From Alphaproteobacteria bacterium (GTDB lineage Bacteria > Pseudomonadota > Alphaproteobacteria > Micropepsales > Micropepsaceae), in NCBI GenBank assembly GCA_019241645.1, contig JAFAWQ010000043.1, forward strand, positions 186,001-250,000: a stretch of 64,000 nucleotides of DNA, written 5' to 3'. Positions 24,882 to 35,346 of this stretch are shown here, piece by piece. Below the pieces are notes generated by a model that was given only the letters and a program-made list of their open reading frames with translations, ran no database searches and had not been told where the DNA came from. Positions within the stretch are counted from its first letter, which is position 1, and the number at the start of each line of letters is the position of its first letter. The position numbers and the translations under genes were made by a program.

Positions 24882-26498
24882 ATGCTGCAAATCTCCACAT
24901 GGCTTCGCGTTTTGATCGGGCTCGTGCTGCTGGCCGGATTGCTGATCGCTCTGCCCAATGCCATCCCGCCGAACGTCCTTGCGAGGATGCCGCATTGGCT
25001 GCCCGCAAACACGGTGGCGTTAGGACTGGACCTTCAGGGTGGGTCGTACCTGCTTGAAGAAGTCGAACTCGACCAGGTCCAGAAGGAACGGTTGGAGTCG
25101 CTCATGGGCGACATCCGCGTCGGCCTGCGCAAGGCGCGCATCGGCTACACCAACCTCGAATCGCATGGGGACAGCGTATCGGTGCAGATCCTTGACCGGG
25201 CGCGTTACAGCGATGCGCTCGGCATCCTGAAGAATCTCAATCCCGTGACCAGCGGTTCTCTACTGGGCATGGGCGAGCGCGCTTATGAGCTGGCGGAGCC
25301 CGGCAACAACACCGTCTCCCTGAAGATGACGGAAGCCTATCTGGCCCAAATGCGCCAGCAGACGGTGAATCAGTCGATTGAGGTGGTAAGGCGCCGCATC
25401 GACCAGCTTGGCACCCGCGAGCCAACGATCGAGCGCCAGGGTGAAGACCGCATCCTCATCCAGGTGCCGGGCCTTTCAGATCCTCAGCGTTTGATCGAAA
25501 TGCTTGGCAAGACCGCCAAGATGACGTTCCAGCTGGTCGACGACAACGCCAATCCGGAACAGGCGGTAAAAGGCATCGTGCCGATCGGTGACGAGCTACT
25601 TTACCAGGACAATCCGCAGAAGGGTCAGGCGCCTATCCCAATGGTGGTGGAAAAGCGTGTGATGGTCGGGGGCGACCGGCTGACCGATGCGGCCGGAACC
25701 TTCAGCCAGCAGTCGGGGCAGGCCGTCGTGAATTTCCGCTTCGACAGCGTCGGGGCCCGCGAGTTCGGCGACGTGACCCGGCAGGATGTTGGCCGCCGCT
25801 TTGCCATCGTGCTCGACAACAAGGTGATAGAAGCTCCGGTGATCCGCGAGCCCATTCTGGGCGGTTCAGGCGAAATTTCCGGTAATTTCACCATCCAGAG
25901 CGCCGGAGACCTCGCTGCGCTGTTGCGGGCAGGCGCCCTGCCCGCGCCGTTGAAGGTTATCGAGCAGCGAACCGTAGGGGCCGAGCTCGGTGCGGATTCG
26001 ATCAAGGCAGGAAAATACTCGGCCCTCGGCGGCCTGCTGTTGGTCGCTTTGTTCATGATCGTCCGCTACGGATTATTCGGCCTGTTCGCCGATGTCGCTT
26101 TGACGCTTAACGTCGTGCTGCTGTTCGCCGCGCTGACTCTTTTCGGCGCCACGCTTACCCTGCCCGGCATTGCCGGCATCGTTCTCACCATGGGCATGGC
26201 CGTGGATGCCAACGTGCTAATCTATGAGCGCATCAAGGAGGAGCAGCGCAATGGCCGCACCATGCTTGCCTCCATCGACACGGGCTTCCGGCGAGCCATG
26301 GCCACCATTATCGACGCCAACATGACCCACCTGATCGCCTCGCTGATTCTTTTTCAACTGGGTTCGGGACCCGTGCGCGGTTTCGCAGTGACGTTGGGCG
26401 TCGGCATCATCACCTCGTTCTTTACGGCCGTTATGGTGACACGCCTGATGGTCGTAAGCTGGCTGGAAATCCGTCGTCCGAAGCGGCTGGCCATCTAG
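24882..26498 (+). CDS. secD: Protein translocase subunit SecD
   Basis: The 538-residue protein has an N-terminal membrane helix, a large periplasmic part (GLDLQGGSYLL, RRIDQLGTREPTIERQGEDR, IQVPGLSDP) and about five C-terminal membrane helices with GIVLTMGMAVDANVLIYERI. It uses the proton-motive force with SecF to help pull proteins out of the Sec channel. Length matches stand-alone SecD, not a SecDF fusion. No secF follows: the next gene is an unrelated membrane protein, so SecF must be encoded elsewhere. Confidence 0.95.
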   Translation: MLQISTWLRVLIGLVLLAGLLIALPNAIPPNVLARMPHWLPANTVALGLDLQGGSYLLEEVELDQVQKERLESLMGDIRVGLRKARIGYTNLESHGDSVSVQILDRARYSDALGILKNLNPVTSGSLLGMGERAYELAEPGNNTVSLKMTEAYLAQMRQQTVNQSIEVVRRRIDQLGTREPTIERQGEDRILIQVPGLSDPQRLIEMLGKTAKMTFQLVDDNANPEQAVKGIVPIGDELLYQDNPQKGQAPIPMVVEKRVMVGGDRLTDAAGTFSQQSGQAVVNFRFDSVGAREFGDVTRQDVGRRFAIVLDNKVIEAPVIREPILGGSGEISGNFTIQSAGDLAALLRAGALPAPLKVIEQRTVGAELGADSIKAGKYSALGGLLLVALFMIVRYGLFGLFADVALTLNVVLLFAALTLFGATLTLPGIAGIVLTMGMAVDANVLIYERIKEEQRNGRTMLASIDTGFRRAMATIIDANMTHLIASLILFQLGSGPVRGFAVTLGVGIITSFFTAVMVTRLMVVSWLEIRRPKRLAI

Positions 26499-26560
26499 GT
26501 CCTCGAACTCGCCTGAAAATGCGCTAGACTGTTCGAGACTCATTCCGGGAGGGTACGTCC

Positions 26561-27181
26561 GTGCCAGCATTTTTCGGCAATCTCCGCAACACGGTCGTCG
26601 CGGGTCTGATCATCACGCTGCTTGTGTTCGTCATCGCCTGGCAGCTTCAGGCACTGAACGGAGCAACGCTCTGGCCCTTCCTCATGCGCTGGTTGCATGT
26701 GATTGCGGGCGTGATGTGGATTGGGCTGTTGTGGTACTTCAATTTCGTTTCCACGCCGACCATGCCGAATATTCCGGCTGAACTGAAACCGGCGCTGGGC
26801 CGCTTCATCACGCCGGCGGCCCTGTTTTGGTTTCGCTGGGCAGCGATGGCGACGATCGTTCTGGGTATCGGGCTGGCATCGATCTATGGGTATTTGCTGC
26901 AGGCCTACACCCTCGATGCCGTGGAGGGTTTCTCCAACTCCAAGACCATCATCATCGGCATTGGCATGTGGCTCGGCACGATCATGTGGTTCAACGTCTG
27001 GTTCGTCATCTGGCCGAATCAGCAGAAGGCGCTGAACATCGACAACCGCTATCCCGATCTGGCGCAGCCGCAGAAGGATGCCGCGGCGAAAACCGCCGGC
27101 ATGTTCAGCCGCATTAATACGATGCTCTCGATCCCGATGCTGTTTTGCATGGTCGGCGCCACGCACATGATCATCGGCTAG
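26561..27181 (+). CDS. PuuD-like (urate hydroxylase-type) membrane protein
   Basis: The 206-residue protein starts with GTG behind a strong ribosome site (GGGAGGG). It has about five membrane helices with [19 protein letters not shown], and [20 protein letters not shown], the pattern of the membrane domain of PuuD-type proteins. It lacks the C-terminal cytochrome c domain (no CxxCH), so a urate oxidase role is not supported; homologues without it are of unknown function. Histidines in the helices could bind heme, which is speculation. Its 3' end overlaps trmFO (convergent) by 11 bases. Confidence 0.75.
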   Translation: MPAFFGNLRNTVVAGLIITLLVFVIAWQLQALNGATLWPFLMRWLHVIAGVMWIGLLWYFNFVSTPTMPNIPAELKPALGRFITPAALFWFRWAAMATIVLGIGLASIYGYLLQAYTLDAVEGFSNSKTIIIGIGMWLGTIMWFNVWFVIWPNQQKALNIDNRYPDLAQPQKDAAAKTAGMFSRINTMLSIPMLFCMVGATHMIIG

Positions 27182-28523
27182 ATTGGGCTGCCGCGGCACG
27201 CGCTCGCGTGAGCCAACTATCGAGATCGGCGAGTGCGCGATGGGCCATTGCCTTCTTGCGGTCTCGCCCGCGCACGCGTCCTGCGGGCGGCAGATCGGGG
27301 AAAAGGCCAAAGTTCACGTTCATGGGCTGGAACGTCTTCGCGTCTGCGCCATGCGTGATGTGCGCCAGCAGCGCCCCGAGCGCCGTGGTCGGCGGCGGCG
27401 GTTCTGCGCCGCGGCCGAGAAGTTCGCTTGCCGCTAATCGGCCGGCCAGCAAACCGATGGCGGCGCTTTCGACATAGCCTTCCACCCCGGTGATCTGTCC
27501 GGCAAAGCGAATACGGGAGTCGCGTTTCAGCCGTAACTGCCCGTCGAGCAGCCGCGGCGAATTGATGAACGTATTGCGATGCAGACCGCCGAGCCTCGCG
27601 AAGCTGGCGTTCTCCAGCCCGGGAATCATGCGGAAGATTTGCGTTTGCTCCGCATGGCGAAGCTTGGTCTGGAAGCCGACCATGTTCCACAACGTACCAA
27701 GAGCATTGTCCTGGCGCAGTTGCACCACCGCATAAGGCCGACCGCCGGTGCGGGGATTGGCGAGCCCCACGGGTTTCATGGGACCGAAGCGCAGGGTATC
27801 TTCGCCACGGGCCGCCATCACCTCGATCGGCAGGCAGCCTTCGAAATACGGAGTGGACGACTCCCACTCCTTGAATTCCGTCTTCTCGCCCGCAAGTAGC
27901 GCAGCGATAAAGGCCCGATATTGCGGTTCATCGAGCGGGCAGTTGATGTAATCGGCACCGTCGCCCTTGTCGTAGCGCGACTGCATCCAGGCGACCGACA
28001 TGTCGATGCTCTCGCGATAGACAACAGGGGCGATGGCGTCGAAGAAGGCGAGCGAGTCTTCGCCGGTGCAGGTCCGAATTGCTTCCGCCAGCACCGGCGC
28101 GGTTAACGGGCCGGTCGCAATGATGACAGAGCTCCAGCCTTCGGGGGGCCAATCGATTTCTTCACGCCGGATTTCGATGCAGGGATGTTCTTCCAGCGCT
28201 TGCGTCACGGCCTGCGAAAACCCATCTCTGTCTACCGCGAGCGCTCCGCCGGCCGGCAGCCTGTGCGCATCCCCTGCACGCAAGATCAGCGAGTTCGCCC
28301 GGCGCATCTCCTCGTGCAGCAGGCCCACAGCATTGTTCTCCCAATCGTCGGAGCGGAAGGAGTTGGAGCATACCAACTCCGCGAATCCGTCGGTCTTGTG
28401 CGCATCTGTCAAACGCAGGGGCCGCATCTCGTGCAGCACTACCGGGACAGCACATTGCGCCGACTGCCACGCCGCTTCGCTGCCCGCGAGCCCGCCGCCG
28501 ATGATGTGAATCTCGCTAATCAT
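27171..28523 (-). CDS. trmFO: Methylenetetrahydrofolate-tRNA-(uracil-54-C5)-methyltransferase TrmFO
   Basis: The 450-residue protein begins [17 protein letters not shown], the FAD-binding GxGxxG motif, and has the TrmFO blocks [24 protein letters not shown] and [10 protein letters not shown]. It makes 5-methyluridine at position 54 of tRNAs using methylenetetrahydrofolate and FAD. TrmFO occurs in most alphaproteobacteria in place of the SAM-dependent TrmA. It is divergent from the membrane protein at 28622 and convergent with the PuuD-like gene. Confidence 0.95.
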   Translation of the reverse strand: MISEIHIIGGGLAGSEAAWQSAQCAVPVVLHEMRPLRLTDAHKTDGFAELVCSNSFRSDDWENNAVGLLHEEMRRANSLILRAGDAHRLPAGGALAVDRDGFSQAVTQALEEHPCIEIRREEIDWPPEGWSSVIIATGPLTAPVLAEAIRTCTGEDSLAFFDAIAPVVYRESIDMSVAWMQSRYDKGDGADYINCPLDEPQYRAFIAALLAGEKTEFKEWESSTPYFEGCLPIEVMAARGEDTLRFGPMKPVGLANPRTGGRPYAVVQLRQDNALGTLWNMVGFQTKLRHAEQTQIFRMIPGLENASFARLGGLHRNTFINSPRLLDGQLRLKRDSRIRFAGQITGVEGYVESAAIGLLAGRLAASELLGRGAEPPPPTTALGALLAHITHGADAKTFQPMNVNFGLFPDLPPAGRVRGRDRKKAMAHRALADLDSWLTRARAAAAQSSR

Positions 28524-28558
28524 GGTCTAAGTAGCACCCGAGTATTCCGCTTACTCCG

Positions 28559-28581
28559 TCCAAACTGGGGAACCGTTTGGA
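28559..28581. repeat. Inverted repeat between trmFO and the divergent membrane gene
   Basis: TCCAAAC at 28559-28565 and GTTTGGA at 28575-28581 are perfect 7-base arms with a 9-base spacer. It lies 35-60 bases upstream of both divergent start codons and could be an operator for a dimeric regulator; no regulator gene is next to it. Confidence 0.4.
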
Positions 28582-28621
28582 ACGCGCTTGCATGTTTGCT
28601 GACTTTCTTTGAGAAAACCCC

Positions 28622-29506
28622 ATGAACAAAATTCCCGTTCTCGAGACCATTGCGTCCGCCTATCGTTTCACCTTTACAAACCTTGGAACCATAATTGGAC
28701 TCTCCTGGGTTGGGCTGGTCCTGATCGCCGTTCTGCAATTTCTCCCCTATGCATTTGGCGGAGACCCTTTCGCGACCCCGGAAAACGCGACGGCGCAGGG
28801 ACACCGCGGCCTGACAAATTTCGCCAGCACCCTTTTGATGCTGTTGCTCTACTCCATCATCTACGTGCCGGTAACGCAGCAGGCACTGGGGTTACGCAAA
28901 GGACCGGCATTGTGGCATTTTTCATTGGGCATGACCGAGTTCCGGTTGTTCGGTGCCTTCGTGCTGTTTTTACTGATCATGATGGCGATGATTGTGGGAA
29001 TGGGCCTTCTCAGCCTGGTGTTGGGAGGCATCACGCTTACGATGGGTAAGAACGCGATTCTGGCCCTGGTTTTCGCGCTGATCGTCCTCGCTGCTCTTCT
29101 GGGAATCATCTATGCCATCGTCCGGCTCGGCTATCTGATCGCGCCGGTAACGGTCGTCGAAAATCATGTCAGCCTCATACGCGGCTGGATGCTCACGGCG
29201 GGGAATTTCTGGCGGATCGTGGCTGTGCTGCTTGGGGTCCTGCTTCCGATCTATCTGCTGTACCTGATTGGACTGATCGCAATCGCCGGACCACAGCTTT
29301 TCGCGCCTCTTCCGCCCGAAACCGCCCAGGCGCAGCAAGCTCTTATGCAGCGGTTTGCGATGATCGGTCGGCATATGCCGGGCTATCTGGGGCTGACGCT
29401 GATACTCGCCCCCTTCAGTATCGGTCTCGCCGTAAGCGCCTCCGCGTTCGGCTATCGAACACTGGCAGCGGGTGCACAACCAGGCGCAAAACCAGCCGCA
29501 GGCTAG
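28622..29506 (+). CDS. Hypothetical multi-pass membrane protein
   Basis: The 294-residue protein has about six hydrophobic segments (for example IIGLSWVGLVLIAVLQFL, FGAFVLFLLIMMAMIVGM, ALVFALIVLAALLGIIYA, AVLLGVLLPIYLLYLIGL). I do not recognise a named family or any catalytic motif; it resembles anonymous membrane proteins common in alphaproteobacteria. The last 15 residues are Ala/Gly/Pro rich and likely loose. The ATG has GAGAAAA upstream, a weak ribosome site. It is convergent with uvrA, one base apart. Confidence 0.7.
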   Translation: MNKIPVLETIASAYRFTFTNLGTIIGLSWVGLVLIAVLQFLPYAFGGDPFATPENATAQGHRGLTNFASTLLMLLLYSIIYVPVTQQALGLRKGPALWHFSLGMTEFRLFGAFVLFLLIMMAMIVGMGLLSLVLGGITLTMGKNAILALVFALIVLAALLGIIYAIVRLGYLIAPVTVVENHVSLIRGWMLTAGNFWRIVAVLLGVLLPIYLLYLIGLIAIAGPQLFAPLPPETAQAQQALMQRFAMIGRHMPGYLGLTLILAPFSIGLAVSASAFGYRTLAAGAQPGAKPAAG

Positions 29507-29507
29507 C

Positions 29508-32396
<2,889 letters not shown>

Positions 32397-32571
32397 CGGA
32401 CTCAGTAAGGTTTCTTGGTATGGCGCAAATGCGGACGGTGCTGGCGCCCCTCGATGCGTCAACGCCACGTTGAAAGTAACATGCGGGTATCCGACTCCGC
32501 GCACTGGCGCGACTTCCAGAAATGGTGGCGAACACGCAGCTTTGCAAGCATCTTTTGTTTCACCTATCAAA

Positions 32572-32586
32572 GAACATAGTAAGAAC
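32572..32586 (-). promoter_or_regulatory. LexA (SOS) box upstream of uvrA
   Basis: GAACATAGTAAGAAC on the plus strand reads GTTC-N7-GTTC towards uvrA, the alphaproteobacterial LexA operator. It also contains TACTAT, a possible -10 element, on the uvrA strand. It lies 176-190 bases upstream of the uvrA start, and about 94 bases before the divergent acyltransferase gene. Which gene(s) it controls is inferred from the known SOS role of uvrA. Confidence 0.75.
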
Positions 32587-32679
32587 AATTTGTCGACGGA
32601 ACACTGAAAAGTTCATGTCGCGGCCGATGGGCAGCGGAGCAGGTCAGGCGTTAGTATTGAACCAGACGAAAGGCAAAGG

Positions 32680-34641
32680 TTGTCCCGCAATACACTGAGC
32701 TACCGCCCCGACATCGACGGTCTGCGAGCGCTCGCCGTGGCCGCAGTGGTGTTGTTTCACTATCGGGTGCCCGGTTTCAGCGGCGGTTTTGTCGGCGTCG
32801 ATATTTTCTTTGTCATCTCCGGTTATTTGATCACAAGTCTGATCCTCAAAGAGACATGCGCGGGCCGCTTCTCATTGCGGCAGTTTTACGAGCGGCGCAT
32901 CCGGCGCATCGTCCCCGCCCTGTTCGCCATGCTGGCGCCGGCAACGATGGCCGCTGCAATCCTGTTTTTCCCGGCCTCATTCGCGCAATTCGGCAAATCG
33001 CTGCTCGCAACGGCCTTCTTTTCCGCCAACTTCGAATTTTGGCGCGAGGTGGGATACTTCGATGTATCCGCCGATCAAAAGCCGCTTCTCCACCTCTGGT
33101 CGATCGCGGTGGAGGAACAGTTCTATCTCATCTTCCCTGCGCTGCTTCTGTTCTTCGGTGCGCGATCCAGGCTGCGTCTGACCGTGGCAATCGGCACCAT
33201 ATTCGCCGCTTCGCTGGCTTTCAGCATCTGGAGCGCGGGGCATGCCCCAGCCGCAGGCTATTACATGCTTCCGTCGCGCATGTGGGAGTTGATGCTCGGG
33301 GCGCTTCTTGCCATCGGCGCTGCCCACGTTCCTGCAAGATTGAAGTTGAATGATCTGACGTCGCTGGGTGGGCTGGTGCTCATCGCCTACAGCGTGTTCC
33401 GCTATTCATATGCGACACCATTTCCGGGCTCGGCTGCGCTTGTCCCGTGCCTGGGAACCGCACTGATCATCGCAGCAGGGGATCGTGCCGCTTTCAATCG
33501 CGCGCTCAGCCTAAGGCCTATCATGTTCGGCGGCCTGATCTCGTATTCGCTCTACCTGTGGCACTGGCCGGTCTATGTATTCGCCCGCGCGGCGATGTTC
33601 CGCGCTCCGACCGCAACCGAAACCATTGTGCTGATCGCTACTTCGGTTGCGCTGTCCGTGCTGTCGTGGCGCTATGTCGAGCGGCCCTTTCGCGACCGCA
33701 GTTCCCGCTGGCCGTGGCCCGCTGTTTTTCAAAAAGCGGGGATCGCAATGGCTGCGACGGTGGCTTGCGCCGCCATTCTCGTGCTTGGAAATGGCCTGCC
33801 GCAGCGCTTTAGCCCTCAAGTCCGCGCAATTCTCGCCGAGGCTTCCGATCACGAATCACACATGAGTGAGTGTTTCGGGCTCACGGCAGACGATGTGCGC
33901 AAGGGGCGGCTCTGTCCGATTGGCGCTAAAGTTCAAGAAGCGAGCTTTATTTTGTGGGGCGACTCCCATGCCGACGCACTGATCCCGGCAGTGCAGAGCG
34001 TTGCGAGGCGGCAGGGGCGAGGCGGCCTGTTCGCCGGCACGGACAGTTGTCCGCCCTTGCTTGGCGTCAAGCGCGCCGATACCAGCAAGTGCGCGGCTTT
34101 CAACGATGCCGTGGCGAAAATCGCGACCAGCAAGTCCATCAAAGAGGTCATTCTGGAAGCCCGCTGGGCCAAGAACGCCGAAGGCACATCGTTCGGCCAG
34201 GAGCCACCCGATCGCGTGCGCATCTTCGACGATCTATCGGAAGGCCGTACGGAAGACGAAACGCGGGCGGTGTTCTACCGGGGACTCGAACGAACGGTGC
34301 GTGCGCTTACTGGTGCCGGCAAGAAGGTGGTGCTGGTCGCTTCTGTCCCGGAGGTAGGCTTCCCGGTGCCCGCTTACCTCGCGCGCGCCCAGATGACCAA
34401 TCCGTCAACACGACTAACGACCCGGGCGGGCGCGTATCGCGAGCGGCAGAAATTCGTGTTGTGGGCGTTTGCACAAATGCGCAAGCGCTTCGGCGCGCAG
34501 GTTGTCTATCCCGATCGGGTGCTTTGCAGTCTAAGCGCCTGTCGAGTCGCGCTTAATGGCCGGCCACTCTATCGCGATGCGCATCATCTGAGCGTTTTTG
34601 GTGCCAACCAGTTGGTGCCGCTGTTCGCCTCAGTGTTCTAA
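32680..34641 (+). CDS. OafA/YrhL-type acyltransferase with C-terminal SGNH domain
   Basis: The 653-residue protein starts with TTG after AAAGGCAAAGG. Residues ~8-380 are an acyltransferase-3 membrane domain (YRPDIDGLRALAVAAVVLFH, FVGVDIFFVISGYLIT, FYERRIRRIVPALF, LHLWSIAVEEQFYL). The C-terminal ~250 residues are an SGNH hydrolase-like domain with WGDSHADALIP and the catalytic Asp-His block DAHHLSVFGANQL. Such proteins O-acetylate surface glycans such as O-antigen or exopolysaccharide, passing the acetyl group to the periplasmic side. It sits between uvrA and ssb, each with its own LexA box, an unusual place, and could modify the polymer made by the 1-22 kb locus. Confidence 0.9.
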   Translation: MSRNTLSYRPDIDGLRALAVAAVVLFHYRVPGFSGGFVGVDIFFVISGYLITSLILKETCAGRFSLRQFYERRIRRIVPALFAMLAPATMAAAILFFPASFAQFGKSLLATAFFSANFEFWREVGYFDVSADQKPLLHLWSIAVEEQFYLIFPALLLFFGARSRLRLTVAIGTIFAASLAFSIWSAGHAPAAGYYMLPSRMWELMLGALLAIGAAHVPARLKLNDLTSLGGLVLIAYSVFRYSYATPFPGSAALVPCLGTALIIAAGDRAAFNRALSLRPIMFGGLISYSLYLWHWPVYVFARAAMFRAPTATETIVLIATSVALSVLSWRYVERPFRDRSSRWPWPAVFQKAGIAMAATVACAAILVLGNGLPQRFSPQVRAILAEASDHESHMSECFGLTADDVRKGRLCPIGAKVQEASFILWGDSHADALIPAVQSVARRQGRGGLFAGTDSCPPLLGVKRADTSKCAAFNDAVAKIATSKSIKEVILEARWAKNAEGTSFGQEPPDRVRIFDDLSEGRTEDETRAVFYRGLERTVRALTGAGKKVVLVASVPEVGFPVPAYLARAQMTNPSTRLTTRAGAYRERQKFVLWAFAQMRKRFGAQVVYPDRVLCSLSACRVALNGRPLYRDAHHLSVFGANQLVPLFASVF

Positions 34642-34643
34642 GG

Positions 34644-34673
34644 TTGACCGCGGCGCGAGAACAGAATAGGAAC
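34644..34673 (+). promoter_or_regulatory. ssb promoter with overlapping LexA (SOS) box
   Basis: A perfect GAAC-N7-GAAC box (GAACAGAATAGGAAC) spans 34659-34673. A good -35 (TTGACC, 34644-34649) lies 17 bases before TAGGAA (34667-34672), a weak -10 inside the box, so LexA binding would block RNA polymerase. The box ends 80 bases before the ssb start codon and the -35 begins 3 bases after the acyltransferase stop. Confidence 0.75.
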
Positions 34674-34753
34674 CATGTGGACCGATTGCCGTTGCGGTGG
34701 CGGCAGCCGCGGCAGGACAGCTAGGGTGTGTACAGGCATCCGGGAAGGACAAG

Positions 34754-35197
34754 ATGGCAGGAAGCGTCAACAAGGTCATTGTTGTGGGAAATCTCGGGCG
34801 GGACCCGGAAACTCGACGCCTGACGAGCGGCGATCCGGTGGTCAATCTCTCGGTGGCCACCTCCGAAAGCTGGCGTGACAAGACAAGCGGCGAGCGCAAA
34901 GAAAAGACCGAATGGCACCGGGTGGTAATCTTCAATCCCAACCTCGCCGACGTCGCCGAAAAATACTTGCGCAAAGGCTCCAAGGTTTACATTGAAGGCC
35001 AACTCACCACGCGCAAATGGACCGACAAGGATGGTCAGGAAAAATATTCGACCGAGATCGTGCTGAACCGCTTTCGCGGGGAATTGGTGCTTCTGGATGC
35101 TCGCGGCGAAGGTGCAGGCGGTGGGGCTCGCATGGCCGGGTCGGAGGCGCCCCAAAGCTTTGACCGCAACGATCTCGAAGACGAAATACCCTTCTGA
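34754..35197 (+). CDS. ssb: Single-stranded DNA-binding protein
   Basis: The 147-residue protein has the OB fold start SVNKVIVVGNLGRDPETRRL, then TEWHRVVIFN and KGSKVYIEGQLTTRKW, and ends with the acidic tip DLEDEIPF that binds partner repair and replication proteins. The ATG at 34754 follows GGGAAGGACAAG, a good ribosome site; the frame opens further upstream but those residues do not match the family. The linker between fold and tip is short, giving a total length under the usual 160-180. Confidence 0.95.
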   Translation: MAGSVNKVIVVGNLGRDPETRRLTSGDPVVNLSVATSESWRDKTSGERKEKTEWHRVVIFNPNLADVAEKYLRKGSKVYIEGQLTTRKWTDKDGQEKYSTEIVLNRFRGELVLLDARGEGAGGGARMAGSEAPQSFDRNDLEDEIPF

Positions 35198-35346
35198 TCG
35201 GCGTGGCAGAAGGCGGGTAAAATCCTGTACGCCGGCGCGGCCGCCGGTGCCTTCGGCTGGCGAACCCTGCTATTGAAATGCTAGACATTTCCTGACTCGC
35301 GCGGCCGCTTGCCAATTCATCGCGACCGCCTGCAAGGACCGTTTTT

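Noticed and set aside
26502-26537. CTCGAAC ... GTTCGAG inverted repeat after secD
   Set aside because: The 22-base loop is long and there is no T-run; arms of 7 bases at this spacing are expected by chance in high-GC DNA.
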